From positions 6,717,385 through 6,781,384 of the forward strand of contig JASFXZ010000010.1 in the NCBI GenBank assembly GCA_032209605.1: a stretch of DNA of 64,000 bases, in the 5' to 3' direction. The notes below the pieces were generated by a model. It made no database searches. It worked only from the letters and a program-made list of their open reading frames with translations, and had not been told where the DNA came from. Below are positions 36,481 through 47,584 of this stretch, piece after piece (the first letter of the stretch is position 1; every line of letters starts with the position of its first letter). Origin of the DNA: Mactromeris polynyma. Lineage: Eukaryota > Mollusca > Bivalvia > Venerida > Mactridae. Position numbers and translations under genes: made by a program.

Positions 36481-37574
36481 GCTATAAGTTGTATAGAAGA
36501 AATGACATCAGTGTGGGATAGCATGTATAACATTTTATGCCGGTAAACAACAACTGCTTTCGAAAGAGCAAGTGAGTACTGGTTAATAATTATTTCCAGG
36601 AATACTGGTTAGGTCAACTGACATTCTTGAAATGAAAAAAATGAAAATTGAATGCATTTATTAAAATACTGTGGATTCATAACAAATATTTATTGCTTGT
36701 TGACCATCCTCTCATCTCTGTTTTCATATTACCTATACAGTTGTGAGACAGCTAAACACTGTAAACTTCACTATAGACTCGGTCTTATGAAAAATTGCCA
36801 ATTCGAATAATAATTATTATTTTCGTATGGATACAATTTAAGTTTTGCAATTTAAAGTCTAAGTCTGAGTTTTAGTCTTCACTTGTTTGTGAATAATGCC
36901 CCAGGATGAGTGAATTAAATTAAAACACTGAGTCAATGTCATTTTCTTATTTTATTTTCATGAGCAGTCAATTATGATAATAAAGTTTTAATTAATAATT
37001 TTACATGTGAATGTTTCAATAAATAATGATACATGTTGCAAAAATTACTAATTTTAGCGCAATATAAGTCCAACTCCAGTTAGACCAGTATTGCGCTAAA
37101 GGATAATAGCGTTCTGTGATAGACAGATACGTTTCTTATCAAGGGGTTAAAATAGGGCCTATTGCCCCAAATATGCATTATGTCTATAATTATTCTGTTT
37201 ATGCACTTATTCATGCCTATAGTAAAAAAACATTAACAAACAAATGACAATACATGGCTTATATCTGAAAGAGTTCTAAGCAGAAATTTTAGCAGAAAAC
37301 TTACAAAGCCAAATTGATGCAATTATCATTATTTTCAATATTTTCATTACAATTTTCATCCTAAAGTTTTACATTATATTTTCTATCCTGGTAAATGGTG
37401 AATAAATGCTTGCAATATTTGGACTTTCTTACATATCAGATACAAGATTTTAATTGAAAGAAGAGACAACTTTCATTCTTCAAATTTCATTCCAAGAATA
37501 GATTTACCAACTTAAAACATGAATAGTTTCATGATTTAAACCCAGATACAATGAAACCACAACATTTTGGTTTA

Positions 37575-37741
37575 CAGTAAAACCTCAATAATAAGACCAC
37601 TCTTGGGACCCTTGAAAACTGGTCTTCTTATTGAGGAGGTTCTCTTCATATTGAGGTAGAATAAAGAGCAAAACCGTGAAAATGGACTTGAAAAATGTGT
37701 TCTTAATTTTGAGGTGGTTTAATTTAAGTGAGGTTTTACTG
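37575..37741. mobile_element. Tigger/pogo-like MITE, second copy
   Basis: Starts TA|CAGTAAAACCTCAATAATA and ends TTTAAGTGAGGTTTTACTG. Internal blocks (GACCAC.CTTGGGAC.CTTGAAA, AAAATGGACTTGAAA) match 34097-34273. The left TA is present; on the right the sequence is AG, so the duplication has decayed. Confidence 0.75.
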
Positions 37742-38036
37742 AGATTGTTCAAATTATGTCCCTTGGGGCAATATTGCCCTGGGGGTCACATGTTTTCTAC
37801 AGACTTATATAGGGCTATTTTCAAAAATGTTATTCTCCAAAACCGCACAGCCCAGGGTTGTAATAATTGGTATGTAGCATTGTTTAGTGGTCTCTAACCA
37901 AGATTGTTCAAGTTATGCCTCTGGTGTTCAAAACCCCCAAGGGGGCACGTTTTCTATAGCGTTATTTAGGAACATTATCTAAGGTCCATGTGCACAATGT
38001 AGCCAGTAGGTCGTCGGGCCATCATGGGTCTCTTGT
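37742..38036. repeat. Dispersed repeat family R2, copy A
   Basis: Contains GGGGGTCACATGTTTTCTA, TGGTATGTAGCATTGTTTAG, CATGTGCACAATGTAGCCAG and ends GGCCATCATGGGTCTCTTGT. The end matches 41195-41335 (GGGTCACATGTTTTCTGTAT, ATGTGCACAATGTAGCTCGT, GGGTCTCTTGTTGT). Two short units within the copy repeat GATTGTTCAA.TTATG. No coding capacity. Confidence 0.55.
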
Positions 38037-38221
38037 TTTGATGTATAATTTGTACATAAACTGCAATAAATTCATCTATAGAATAAATGAAAGCCTAGAT
38101 ACATTATACTTACACTAAAAAACTAAATATGGATCGATTATTTCTAATTCGATTATCGATTATGAGTTTTCAAACCGATCCGATAATCGATTATGAAATT
38201 TGTCTGATTATCCATCACTGA

Positions 38222-38850
38222 TGTCTACTGTAATTGAACAAATTTTGTTGGAGAGGTCTGCATGCCAAAATTGAGTTGGAAGGATATTTTTAGATTATTA
38301 TTTACTGAAGATTGTGTAACAAATTTACTCTTTAATTTCAGGTCTGCATTCATTAATTGTTGGCGTATCTGCTGGTCATTGTTGAGAAACATGTCTGGTG
38401 TAGATCCTGGGATACATTTCATGGTGAGTTAAATAAAACGGTCACAGAATTCTACATAATTATAAACAACAAATACTGATGAAAGAGCTAACCCACCAGC
38501 ATTGATACTGATGTCTTATATAGTTTGTAAAGATTAAAATGATATTTTGAGTACTTTCTATGAAATCATTACAGAATTGACCAATAATGTCTGTGGTAAC
38601 ATTTTTTTTCATTTGCTGCCTGTCCTTCAGAGATGTGTGCTTAAGTTTCAGTTTCTCCGAGATAATGTCAAAAAACTGATTTGTTAGCTCTGTTAGTCAG
38701 TATTTATTGTGGTGATTCTGCTGATAGATAAATTGAGGGATGAAAGCAATACTCAGTCTATAACATTCTATATTGCATATAGATGTAGCAGCAGACAGAC
38801 TTTTTCACTTTCACCCCTCAAAATATTGTAATGAATCCAACTGAATAAAT
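38222..38850. repeat. Segmental duplication, copy B (includes candidate exon 3)
   Basis: Partner of 36008-36480. The match extends through exon, both flanks and into the TTGAGGG...CCCCTCAA foldback (38733-38822). This copy is longer because the foldback keeps about 30 bp more of its interior. Confidence 0.7.
38342..38423 (+). CDS. Unknown gene, candidate exon 3 of 5 (duplicated exon B)
   Basis: 82 nt between acceptor CTCTTTAATTTCAG and donor GTGAGTTA. The single frame that fits the preceding exon uses 1 nt to complete TGG and runs open for 27 codons to end in phase 0. It contains NCWRICWSLLRNMSG, aligned with CWCICWSLLKKVSG of the exon at 36123. One-base indels between the copies shifted the entry phase, yet each still fits its neighbours. 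Confidence 0.4.
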
Positions 38851-38939
38851 ATTAGGCACTTGGCTATTGGCAACACCAAATATTACCTTAACTTAAAATC
38901 TAAATGCAAGGTTAAAATCCTATTTTATTTTGAGCTTAG

Positions 38940-39440
38940 TTCATTTCGATAACATCAATGTGATTAGGTGCTTGAAAATTAATTTTGTCTTCAGCGAGTG
39001 CTTATAAAAATGTATATTGAGGTACATTATGGGGTATATAATACAGGCAATATATGTGCGAGTGAAATAAAAGAAATTTGATCTAAAGAAAGTATTTCGG
39101 TAATATTTGGAAAGGAAAACATTTTAATTATTGATCTTCTATTCATGACTAAATCAGACTAAATATTTTATAAAACAAAATAATACATGTGTAATTATTA
39201 GATCGAGACTAGATCTATGCAGATTTGGAATTCAAAGCTAAAACTTAAAAAACCTTGCTCGTTGTACATAGTTCTACTGAAAAATTGGATTTGCAGTATT
39301 ATAAATTCATTATACAGGTTGTTGACAGGGTATTTGGGGGAATATAACCTACCTGTGATTCATATAACCCTTGGCTAACACCTAGGGTTATATGGCACAC
39401 AGTCAGGTTATATTCCCTATATACCTGACTAACAACCTAT
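38940..39440. repeat. Dispersed repeat, copy B (partner of 12490-12900) with compound hairpins
   Basis: Shares GTATATTGAGGTAC, TATGGGGTATA, ATACAGGCAATATA, GCGAGTGAAATAAAAGAAAT and TTATACAGGTTGTTGACAGG with copy A. Its hairpin end is more complex: an inner inverted repeat CATATAACCCT / AGGGTTATATG (about 39361-39400) is inserted between outer arms that correspond to the 21-bp perfect hairpin of copy A. Confidence 0.65.
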
Positions 39441-39667
39441 ATAAGATGATTTAGTTTCATTTGTCATATTCACACCAAACTTGGTGTATAGCAAAATCAT
39501 GTGGAGAGCTCACCTGGGATTGCTTTAGGGGTCTGTTCGGTCCAAGGTCAGAATGAATGTTCGAATATAAGCATTTTAAAGAATTTGATTGGCTAATTAA
39601 ACAGGGCCAAAAAATGATATAGATTCGCAGCTGGAAATTCGGAAACGGCAGCCATTTTATTTTAAAG

Positions 39668-40010
39668 TCAGTATTTAAACGTTCGTCGACAGTTTTTAGC
39701 ACGGAACTAATTCATAGTTTTAGCGTATACAGAAAAAAAACACGATTTGGAATCCTTAATTTATAAGTACATGAAGTTATTTAATAAAATTGTCAATAAA
39801 TAAGTGATTTGACATTGGCCCTGTTATTTGTCCGAGGGCAGTCGTATTGGCACGAGGATACGACTGTCCCGAGGACAAATAACAGGGCCAATGTCAAATC
39901 ACTTATTTATTGACAATTTTATTAAATAACTTCATGTACTTATAAATAAAGGATTCAAAGTTTAAACACTAAATTTATTAATAATGTATTGACGAACGTT
40001 TAAATACTGA
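39668..40010. mobile_element. 343-bp palindromic element
   Basis: Outer arms TCAGTATTTAAACGTTCGTC (39668) and its exact reverse complement (39991-40010) are 20 bp. Inner arms of about 100 bp (39751 to about 39849, and about 39858 to 39955) are nearly perfect inverted repeats, centred on GTCCGAGGGCAGTCGTAT and its partner. Between outer and inner arms the two sides have diverged. Probably a foldback MITE. No clear target duplication. Confidence 0.8.
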
Positions 40011-40259
40011 TTTAATCACTTATTTATTAACATATAGTATCTAATAATTAAACAGCATTTATTACAGTCAGTTTAATTCTGTATCAATATGTACAATAAA
40101 TAAGTTTAATAATGAAATTCAAAATATGATACAAGAATTCCATGATATTTAATAAATATGATTGTGAAAATACTAAGATAAAATTGTTTAGTATGTCGTA
40201 ATGCTTAGTAGTTTGATAAAAGCTTCAGTTGATAACATTAATGCATGTATTATCAAATA

Positions 40260-40435
40260 CAGTAAAACCTCGCTGAAAGACCACCGATATTTAGAGCACT
40301 TCAAAATTAAGAACACAATATGCAAGTCCATTTTCACTGTTTTCCTCCTTATTCAATCTCGATATTAAGACCATATCAATAAGAAGACCAGTTTTCAAGG
40401 GTTCTAAATGTGGTCTCATTTTTGAGATTTTACTG
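40260..40435. mobile_element. Tigger/pogo-like MITE, third copy, inverted relative to the others
   Basis: CAGTAAAACCTC at the left and GAGATTTTACTG at the right, with TA on both sides (40258-40259 and 40436-40437). Internal blocks are the reverse complement of those at 34097 (CAAGTCCATTTTCACTGTTTT, TTTTCAAGGGTTCTAA). 176 bp. Confidence 0.75.
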
Positions 40436-40439
40436 TATA

Positions 40440-41190
40440 TAGGTCTCGTTTTCTTCATTATCAAACTGTCTACCTGTAGAGTTGTCTTTTTGAAATTCAG
40501 GGACAGATGGTGTTGCCAATTAAGTGCTGAGTATGCTTAGAGTCCATCTGTATAATGCTTATATCATTTATTCACCTGTCACATTCCAATGTGATGTTTT
40601 TATACCTCAAAACCGTGGCAATCTTTACAGTGAGTGGCTACTACATTGTAAAATTAGACATACCGGTAACTTTTCTCTCCTCAAAAGCAGATATAATTTT
40701 TGTGTAGAAACCCAGGAAATTCTTTTTTGTTGTTGCTTACTTTGAAAGAATATTTTACAAAGTTTAGTCATGCAAAGGGGAAATTGATGTTTCCATCAGA
40801 ATATTCTCTAAGTATTAGAATGTTGTTGGGCAGGCAGGTAATTGGGCTGGTGGTCATCTCGAGTTTCATTTATCATATTCTCATCAAACTTGGTACATAG
40901 TAAGAACATGTGATTGGTTTTGGGGCCGTTCTGTCCAATGTCACTGTTACTAAAAATAGCAAATAGGTTTCCACTCAATATCTCCAATTTTGCTGATCCA
41001 TACTGTGTCATTATTGGTTTCGGCTTTGCATATTTTCATGCCCTGACCTACTTATGAACTGTCAATTTCAAGTGTTGCCTATGCATTTATGCTTAGATCA
41101 GGGTTTTAGCATCCCCTGCAAAATAGAGGCTTTCCTAACCCATGGGTATTCTGTAAAGAATGTTAGTGGTATTGCCACATTTCTTGTTTT
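40440..41190. other. AT-rich non-coding DNA, probable repeat remnants
   Basis: TTCATTTATCATATTCTCATCAAACTTGGTACATAG near 40864-40900 resembles TTCATTTGTCATATTCACACCAAACTTGGTGTATAG near 39453-39490, so another dispersed repeat covers both. No gene supported. Confidence 0.35.
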
Positions 41191-41194
41191 ATTG

Positions 41195-41335
41195 GGTCAC
41201 ATGTTTTCTGTATAGTCGGAAGGGAATAACTTCATAAATGGTCTTGTCCAGAACTAACTTTCAACTAAGCTTATTGAAGTTCTATGTGCACAATGTAGCT
41301 CGTAGAGCCCCATGGCTTTTTGGGTCTCTTGTTGT
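41195..41335. repeat. Dispersed repeat family R2, copy B (3' part)
   Basis: GGGTCACATGTTTTCTGTAT, then ATGTGCACAATGTAGCTCGT and GGGTCTCTTGTTGT, in the same order as 37780-38036. Truncated or internally deleted. Confidence 0.5.
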
Positions 41336-41606
41336 AAATTCAAAATTTTGAATCGGTAAAATCAACAAATAGTTGAATTTAGATATTTTGGAAACAAGAA
41401 GAAATGTTTTGTAAAACATCATATTTTTTCATTTCATTCAGTTTTTTATTTCAAATATATTGACAAGATTCAAACAAATACCAAGGTTAAAAGATAATAT
41501 TTAAGTATAATATTTAATTGGTACAGTACATGACAACATAGGGTCTGTATACAGACTATAATTGGTATTGCTATAAAAAGAAAAGTAGATATCCGATTTT
41601 AATATA

Positions 41607-42622
41607 CAGTTAAACTTCGGTAACTCGAGGACGCTGGGGTCCGTCCGAAAATCTCGAGTTAACCGGTGTTTCGAGTAATCCAGAGTTTCAATTATGTCAC
41701 TTCAGTATTTTTTATGAAGTGTTTATTTTCATAGTTTTTCATAGTTTGTCACACGTGTACCAGTTGTTTCATATTTGTTTCATAGTATCATATTTCTATT
41801 CGCTATATTTCTTCAATAAAATAAAGGTAAAGACAAATTCTTAATAAGAGTTGTACAGTTTACAGAATGTACTTGTAGTACTTATTGTTGTTTTACAGAC
41901 GACATAAAGTTCATGAATATACGTGTTCAATCCGGATGTTTGCACCGTTATATTTATGCATCGTGAAAATCACTCCTTAGTTGAAAGGTTATTGTATTAC
42001 ACATGTAGATGAAGATGTGAAAATAAAAATAAAACAACTCTAAAACGTTTTATCGTGTTTTATTGTTTCATCTAAAATTAATACAGCTGGTCATATCAAA
42101 TATACATTTGACAAGTGAGCACAATATGGTACAAAAAGCACATACAAGGTTTCGATGTGCGTACGGTAAGGCCGGGTTTTAATCACATGTGTTTTACTCT
42201 CTAAATTCTCGTAATTACAGTCTCATCATTATCGTCTCAATTGGCCTTTTTAATCGATATCTGTATGTTTTGTGAAAACTGCGCTAATCGTTTTTCACAC
42301 CTCAATACTTGTCCTTTTGACCGTGATTTTGCAAGTTTTACAACTCGCCGCGAAAATTTTAACACCTTTTCATTGTTTGTTTATTTGGAGCTCCCATTTG
42401 AAAAATGTGTGAAAATGTGTCCTCGAGTTACCAGTTAGATATTGTGTATAGTTTGTGTTCTGCGGACCGGCATGTGTGCTCGAGCTCTCGACTTATTTCT
42501 GCTCGAGTTATCTGCGGTAAATTTATATGAAAATAGTAGAAAAAAGTCCGGGACTCTGCCATTTCCTCGAGAAATCCGGGGTTCTCGAGTTGTCGCCTGT
42601 TCGAAAAATCGAAGTTTAACTG
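41607..42622. mobile_element. Pogo/Tigger-like transposon, non-autonomous, about 1.0 kb
   Basis: Starts TA|CAGTTAAACTTCGGTAAC and ends AATCGAAGTTTAACTG|TA, with TA duplications at 41605-41606 and 42623-42624. Subterminal parts are rich in CTCGAGTT or AACTCGAG words at both ends, as repeated transposase-binding or foldback sequences often are. The interior has a 65-codon open frame pair (42241-42639) without transposase motifs, so this is a deletion derivative or MITE. Confidence 0.8.
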
Positions 42623-42624
42623 TA

Positions 42625-43231
42625 GGAGCTATTGAATGAAAATAGATGAATATATCTGTTAGAAATAGTATAAATCAGAAAATTGATGTTTGGTCACTAA
42701 TGCAAGGTTTGTCATGGAACATCTCATATATTTAATCAATTAGTTGCAACCTATACACATTTTTAAAAGCGTTTTCATGGTTTTAATACATCACAAGCAT
42801 TTCCTAATTGATACCCTCTAACTTAATCTGTATGAAAATTAGTGCTTTGCCGAAACAACACCAGAGCATATCAGATCAAATTTTTGATCGATATAGCATT
42901 ATAATGTAGAAAATTTAAAATTGAATTGAATTTCCCGCGGGTTTAAAACAAGCACAAAAAGGGCCAATTTCACAACATTATAGGAATTCACTGTAAAAGT
43001 TGTACCGGCTATGAGAAGAGAAAAATTATACCTGTTTTACAATGGTATAGGCATTTACTGTAAAGATTGATTTGGTTTCTTGAGGATATAGGATTGGTTT
43101 TGTTGAAATCTCCTTATACATGTATACATGTATATATATATGACAGAGATAAGTGTGGGGTATACATGAAGCTTTGACCACTCATAGTGTAGGTTTCAGT
43201 GACTGCAAGGTCAAGACACCGCTTGTTGTAA
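42625..43231. other. AT-rich non-coding DNA
   Basis: No supported feature beyond an alternating TACATGTATACATGTATATA stretch near 43117-43140. Confidence 0.45.
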
Positions 43232-43712
43232 TAGGGGTGTCACGATATACTGGTATATCTGTATACATTGTATTGCAATAAGCAGCCAAACTGAATTGTA
43301 CCATGATATGTGATAAACGTACCAGTGGCGTATGAAATTTGCTTTTTCGCTTTCAGTCAGATACTACTGGCTAAATACTTAAGTATTGAAAATCTAATAA
43401 ATATTTTGTATCAGTAATAACCTGAAATAAGAGTGATACACTACTGTTAAGTTTCTAGTCATGAAAAACTCCTATTCAATCAAAAATTTAAATGATATTT
43501 ATAATTGTTTTGTTCTGGTTTATGCATATTTATTTTTGAATGTATTTAATGCATTTGAAGAGCTAGAAGTTGAATAAAATTGTTAAAGTAAGAAAAAAAT
43601 CTACAGTCATAGATGAGGTTAATGAAATAATATATTGTGGTACATATTGCAATGCACTGCTAAAGTATTGCAATATATCATGGTACACTATAGACATAAG
43701 ATGACACCCCTA
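43232..43712. mobile_element. TIR element with TAGGGGTGTCA ends (hAT-like)
   Basis: TAGGGGTGTCA (43232-43242) and TGACACCCCTA (43702-43712) are perfect 11-bp inverted ends. Subterminal TATTGCAATA-like sequences (43270 and 43670) are also mirrored. TAGGGGTGT ends are seen in hAT-like elements of animals (family knowledge). No transposase. An 8-bp duplication is not evident, so the class is tentative. Confidence 0.6.
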
Positions 43713-43800
43713 TAAAAAGTTTTATATGAAGTGGTTCAGTAAAGTTTCAAACTTTTATTTTAGTTGGCACAAATTTATTTATCTGTGATTTCTTTTTCAG

Positions 43801-43893
43801 GATCAAAAGACAATGATGATCCATGTAGTGTTACATAAAGCCATGTATGTGTTCTTGGTTGTGTTGTTGCTGCATGTTGATTTACTGAATAAG
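43801..43893 (+). CDS. Unknown gene, candidate exon 4 of 5, hydrophobic
   Basis: 93 nt between acceptor TGATTTCTTTTTCAG and donor GTAATATAAA, open in phase 0 for 31 codons and so compatible with exon 38342. It encodes a hydrophobic stretch AMYVFLVVLLLHVDLL that could be a membrane segment. A second frame is also open for 12 codons and then stops, so this exon alone is not decisive. Confidence 0.4.
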
Positions 43894-46245
43894 GTAATAT
43901 AAAATATTGAACAAAATGTCAAATAATTGATTAAAGGGAGACAACTTGCATTCAGTTCAAGATCATTCAAGAACATTTTCCAACATTAGACATCACTTCA
44001 AAGAAAACAGGCTTTCTAAAGTCAAATACTTAGATCTATACTTTTTTTACCAAAAACGAATATTTTATTACGAGTTGGAAGTTAAATGGCTAGTTTATTG
44101 CAAATTATGACAATTTCAGCAAAATAAAACATATTTTCATTGACAAGAATATCATTCCATACTAAATTCCTGACAAAAGTTATGTTAAATACATTAATTT
44201 ACAAACAATATGTAATGCCACTTTAATAATATCACAGTATGTTAAATTAACTTCATGATGTTGTCAGAATAAAACATTGGCAGTAGATATACCAAATACT
44301 AAGCAAATGCCTTATGAAATGTAGAGCAAACTATTCCTTTTGAACCATTAATACTTACTGGTATACTTTCCATAGTCAGTCAGTGGGTCAGTCGGTCAAT
44401 AAAACTTCAGAACATTGAATAATTGTGAAGTGAATTAATAAATGAAAGAATTGTATTCTGAACATCAAAAGTTTGAAATACTTTGGTTTGTATTTAAGTC
44501 TGCCAGAATTTCACAAAAATGTGGAATTATAACTGGTTTGGGTTTGTGTAACCAAATGAAGACATGCCATCAAAGTTTAAATATCATTTTTTGCTTTCAT
44601 TTGATGCATTCAGGTGAAAACTATCACACCTCACTAATTAAGCACATTTTAATCTGAAGAAATCTGAAGATTGACAATTGATTTTCTGTTCATATAGACC
44701 AGTGAAAATAAAAAAATGGGGATAAAAATAGTAGAAAATGTTATAGAACAAAATGTGGATTTCTGTTGCAGATTATGTCCCTTCATGAATTGGATTTTTT
44801 AATCAGTTACCAAATGAATCATAATTAAGTTTAGCATCATTAAAATATTTTGGACTATCAAACTATTTTACAAAACCTTTGGCATTCAATATGCATGTTC
44901 TTGAAAACCTAAATCAAAACTAAGTTATTGCATATATTTAATAAAATAATATCGCAATGCGAACAAACACTTCGAAGTTGAATAAATTTATTTTAAATTT
45001 AAAAACATATACTGTATTCAGATTCCACATTTTAATAATTTCACAATAATAAAAAATATCAACATACATTTACCACTTTATGTCCTGGGTAGAGTTTCAA
45101 TTGAATAATTTAATAAAATAAAATGCACATTGTTACAAAAAATAAATATCATGGCATTGTGATAAAATTAACTGTTCATACAAAAATATTGATGATTACA
45201 ATTATTAGTAAATTATTAAATTTCCTGATATTTTAAACTTCGTATTTTAGTATATTCGAGTATTCTCGAGAAATCAGGGCTAGGAGTATCAAATTTGTGA
45301 CAAATAATAGTGAAATATTTCAAATGAACACCTTTGTCTGAGGTTATAAAACTTGAGATTGATTTCAAATCTTGTTTTGTGTGTTTTCTAAGATTAATTC
45401 TGTTGTTTTATAATTGATCATACAGTAATTGCCATATAACATAAATAATTAACCTAAAAAGTTACTGAAACATTTAACAAAATATCTATTTGACAAAATA
45501 AGTTGTGACTGAAAAGAAGCTTTGAGTACAACAACTGATCTCAAGTTTATAATCTCTGGCCATGGGCATTGATGAATTGCAGATTCACACTCAAATTAAA
45601 GCAAAAGCTAAAAATACAGAAATAAGTTTATTATCAGAATTTTTTCTTGTACAAAATGATGGGGAAAAATAATAATAGAGAAAATTAACACAAAATTTGA
45701 TAAATTCTTTGCCACTGAGATTACAGTAAAAAATAACTGGGGCTTGTTGATTAATTAACCAAAATATTGACTGACTTACTTTAAAAAGTAAATACATGTA
45801 GTAGAATAATTAGGGATGGGAATAATCAGTTATTTTGTAAACTAGTTAACCGGAAAATCTTCCAAACGGTTTATCGAACGAGAATACAAACATTTATTGC
45901 ATTAGAAGATTAACACACAGTTGGTACATATACTGACATTTGCAATTACGCGTAATCAAGTAGTCATTCTTGATGAGTTCTTTTGTAAATGTCCTTTGAA
46001 TTCAGTCTGTGTATACACTAATGCCATTGACATGGTCAGAGGTAATGTACAATGTATATTGATGATTTGCCATCACTTTTATAACTTAAATTATTAACAT
46101 ACAGAAATGTATTCTCTATAAAATAGTTATAGTAAAAAAGTAGCTGAAAATTATCTCAAGATGTCACACACACCGTATATACCATGTACTGAACTAACAA
46201 CAACCATATCAGCGTCATTTGAATAACCGTTTTTGAGGTTTCTTC
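43894..46245. other. AT-rich DNA, putative intron
   Basis: No repeats or genes that I can support. Near 45808, TAGGGATGGGAATAATCAG resembles one end of a transposon, but no matching opposite end was found. Confidence 0.4.
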
Positions 46246-46325
46246 GTTGGCATAGTGGGTATGGTTGCAGTTTCTTCAGTGCTAGGTGCTGACGTCATAG
46301 GGGTCATAGGTTTGAACCCCTTTGG
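46246..46325 (+). mobile_element. tRNA-like SINE head or tRNA pseudogene
   Basis: A box-like TGGCATAGTGGG and B box-like GGTTTGAACCCC are separated by about 55 bp and followed by TTTGGGTTCA. The promoter spacing fits a tRNA-derived sequence, but a complete cloverleaf does not fold well, so a decayed SINE is most likely. Confidence 0.45.
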
Positions 46326-46900
46326 GTTCACTAATGAATTTCAAAAATTTATTTGAAAGATATTCATTAAAGTCAAGTCTGTCAGTTAGACATTTAAGTA
46401 GCTAAATATTATCACCCAACTATAGTTGTTTTGATGAAACATGTTGGATTTTGTCTTGAATGATAATTGTACTATGTTGTTTCTTGCATTTTAATAAGCA
46501 GACATATTTTCCCATCATGCCTTAGCATCAGCAATGACTTGGCTCATTTTGCTTTTCTCATGATACTTATACACTTAGCAATTAAATACAGCTATAGTAA
46601 TTTACAGTATGACCTCATTCATTCAAATTCATCGGGTTCAAAATTTTAAGTAATACTTGGTTTCAAATAGCCCATTTCAATTTGACGCGCATAAGAAGAT
46701 ACATTAGGACCTGATATTTATTTCCGATTATACCTAGTATTTAGACAGAAGGTTGTCGAATAAACAAGGTCCTAACCCTAACCCACTTTGTTATTTGAGG
46801 ATATTTTCGATATAGCTGTGTTAATTGTGACAAAATTGAGACATGAAAGTGGACTAATTTTGATAAAAAAGTTTTAAGAACATACTTTTTTATATTTCAG

Positions 46901-46963
46901 GTATGGAATGAATCTCATCAAACAACTTCATCAAATTGGTGCATTCATTTGTCCCGTCAATGA
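46901..46963 (+). CDS. Unknown gene, candidate terminal exon 5 of 5
   Basis: Follows acceptor CTTTTTTATATTTCAG and continues in phase 0 for 20 codons to TGA (46961-46963). It fits the phase-0 end of the exon at 43893. Peptide VWNESHQTTSSNWCIHLSRQ has no known motif. No AATAAA is evident in the next 600 bp; the 231-bp satellite begins about 620 bp downstream. Chain total from the ATG at 31818 is about 120 residues. Confidence 0.35.
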   Translation, partial: VWNESHQTTSSNWCIHLSRQ

Positions 46964-47584
46964 ATGGTTGTCAAGAATGAATGGTTTATTTTTGAACGTT
47001 ATTAAATAACAAAAAGTGACATATTAGACATGAATGATATGTTTCAACATGGACCAGAAGACTTTTGTGTTAGAAAATAGACAATTTATGTACTTTCCAT
47101 TGTGAAATCTTGTATATTATGTTTGTTTTGTCCATATAGGACCATGGTCCGTAGAAGTGACCAGATATAATGTGTTGCATCTTGTTGGTCTTACTTATTG
47201 CTATCTACTTACTATAACCACCCACTGACATCCATGACTGATCTATTCTCTTAACTGCTCCATCATCTTTGGGTTTTAGTTCACAGTTTTGATAGATCAA
47301 ATACAAACCATTAATTGGTTTCTTCATCATAAGATGAAGAGTTTTTCCCGATCACATGGCTTATTCTATGATTGAAAGTATTGACCCACAGTTGATGACA
47401 GCGGTTAAGTATGATAGTCAGTTGCAAGTTACAAAAGACTACCAAGGCCTGCCATTGATTAAATGAAGCAGCCATTGGATAATAGATGGATTGTCAAGTA
47501 TTGGTGGCCAAGTAGGGCCAGACATGTGTCCCCAGTTGTCAAAGGGGCTAACTCGCCTATGAAGTTCTGCCACATCTTAAGCAG
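46964..47584. other. Possible 3' UTR and flank
   Basis: AT-rich sequence between the candidate terminal exon and the satellite. CCTAACCCTAACCC at 46771, upstream in the intron, is the only telomere-like word nearby. Nothing else supportable. Confidence 0.35.

Noticed and set aside
46771..46784. CCTAACCCTAACCC as interstitial telomere repeat
   Set aside because: Only about two units; expected by chance at this scale and not in an array.
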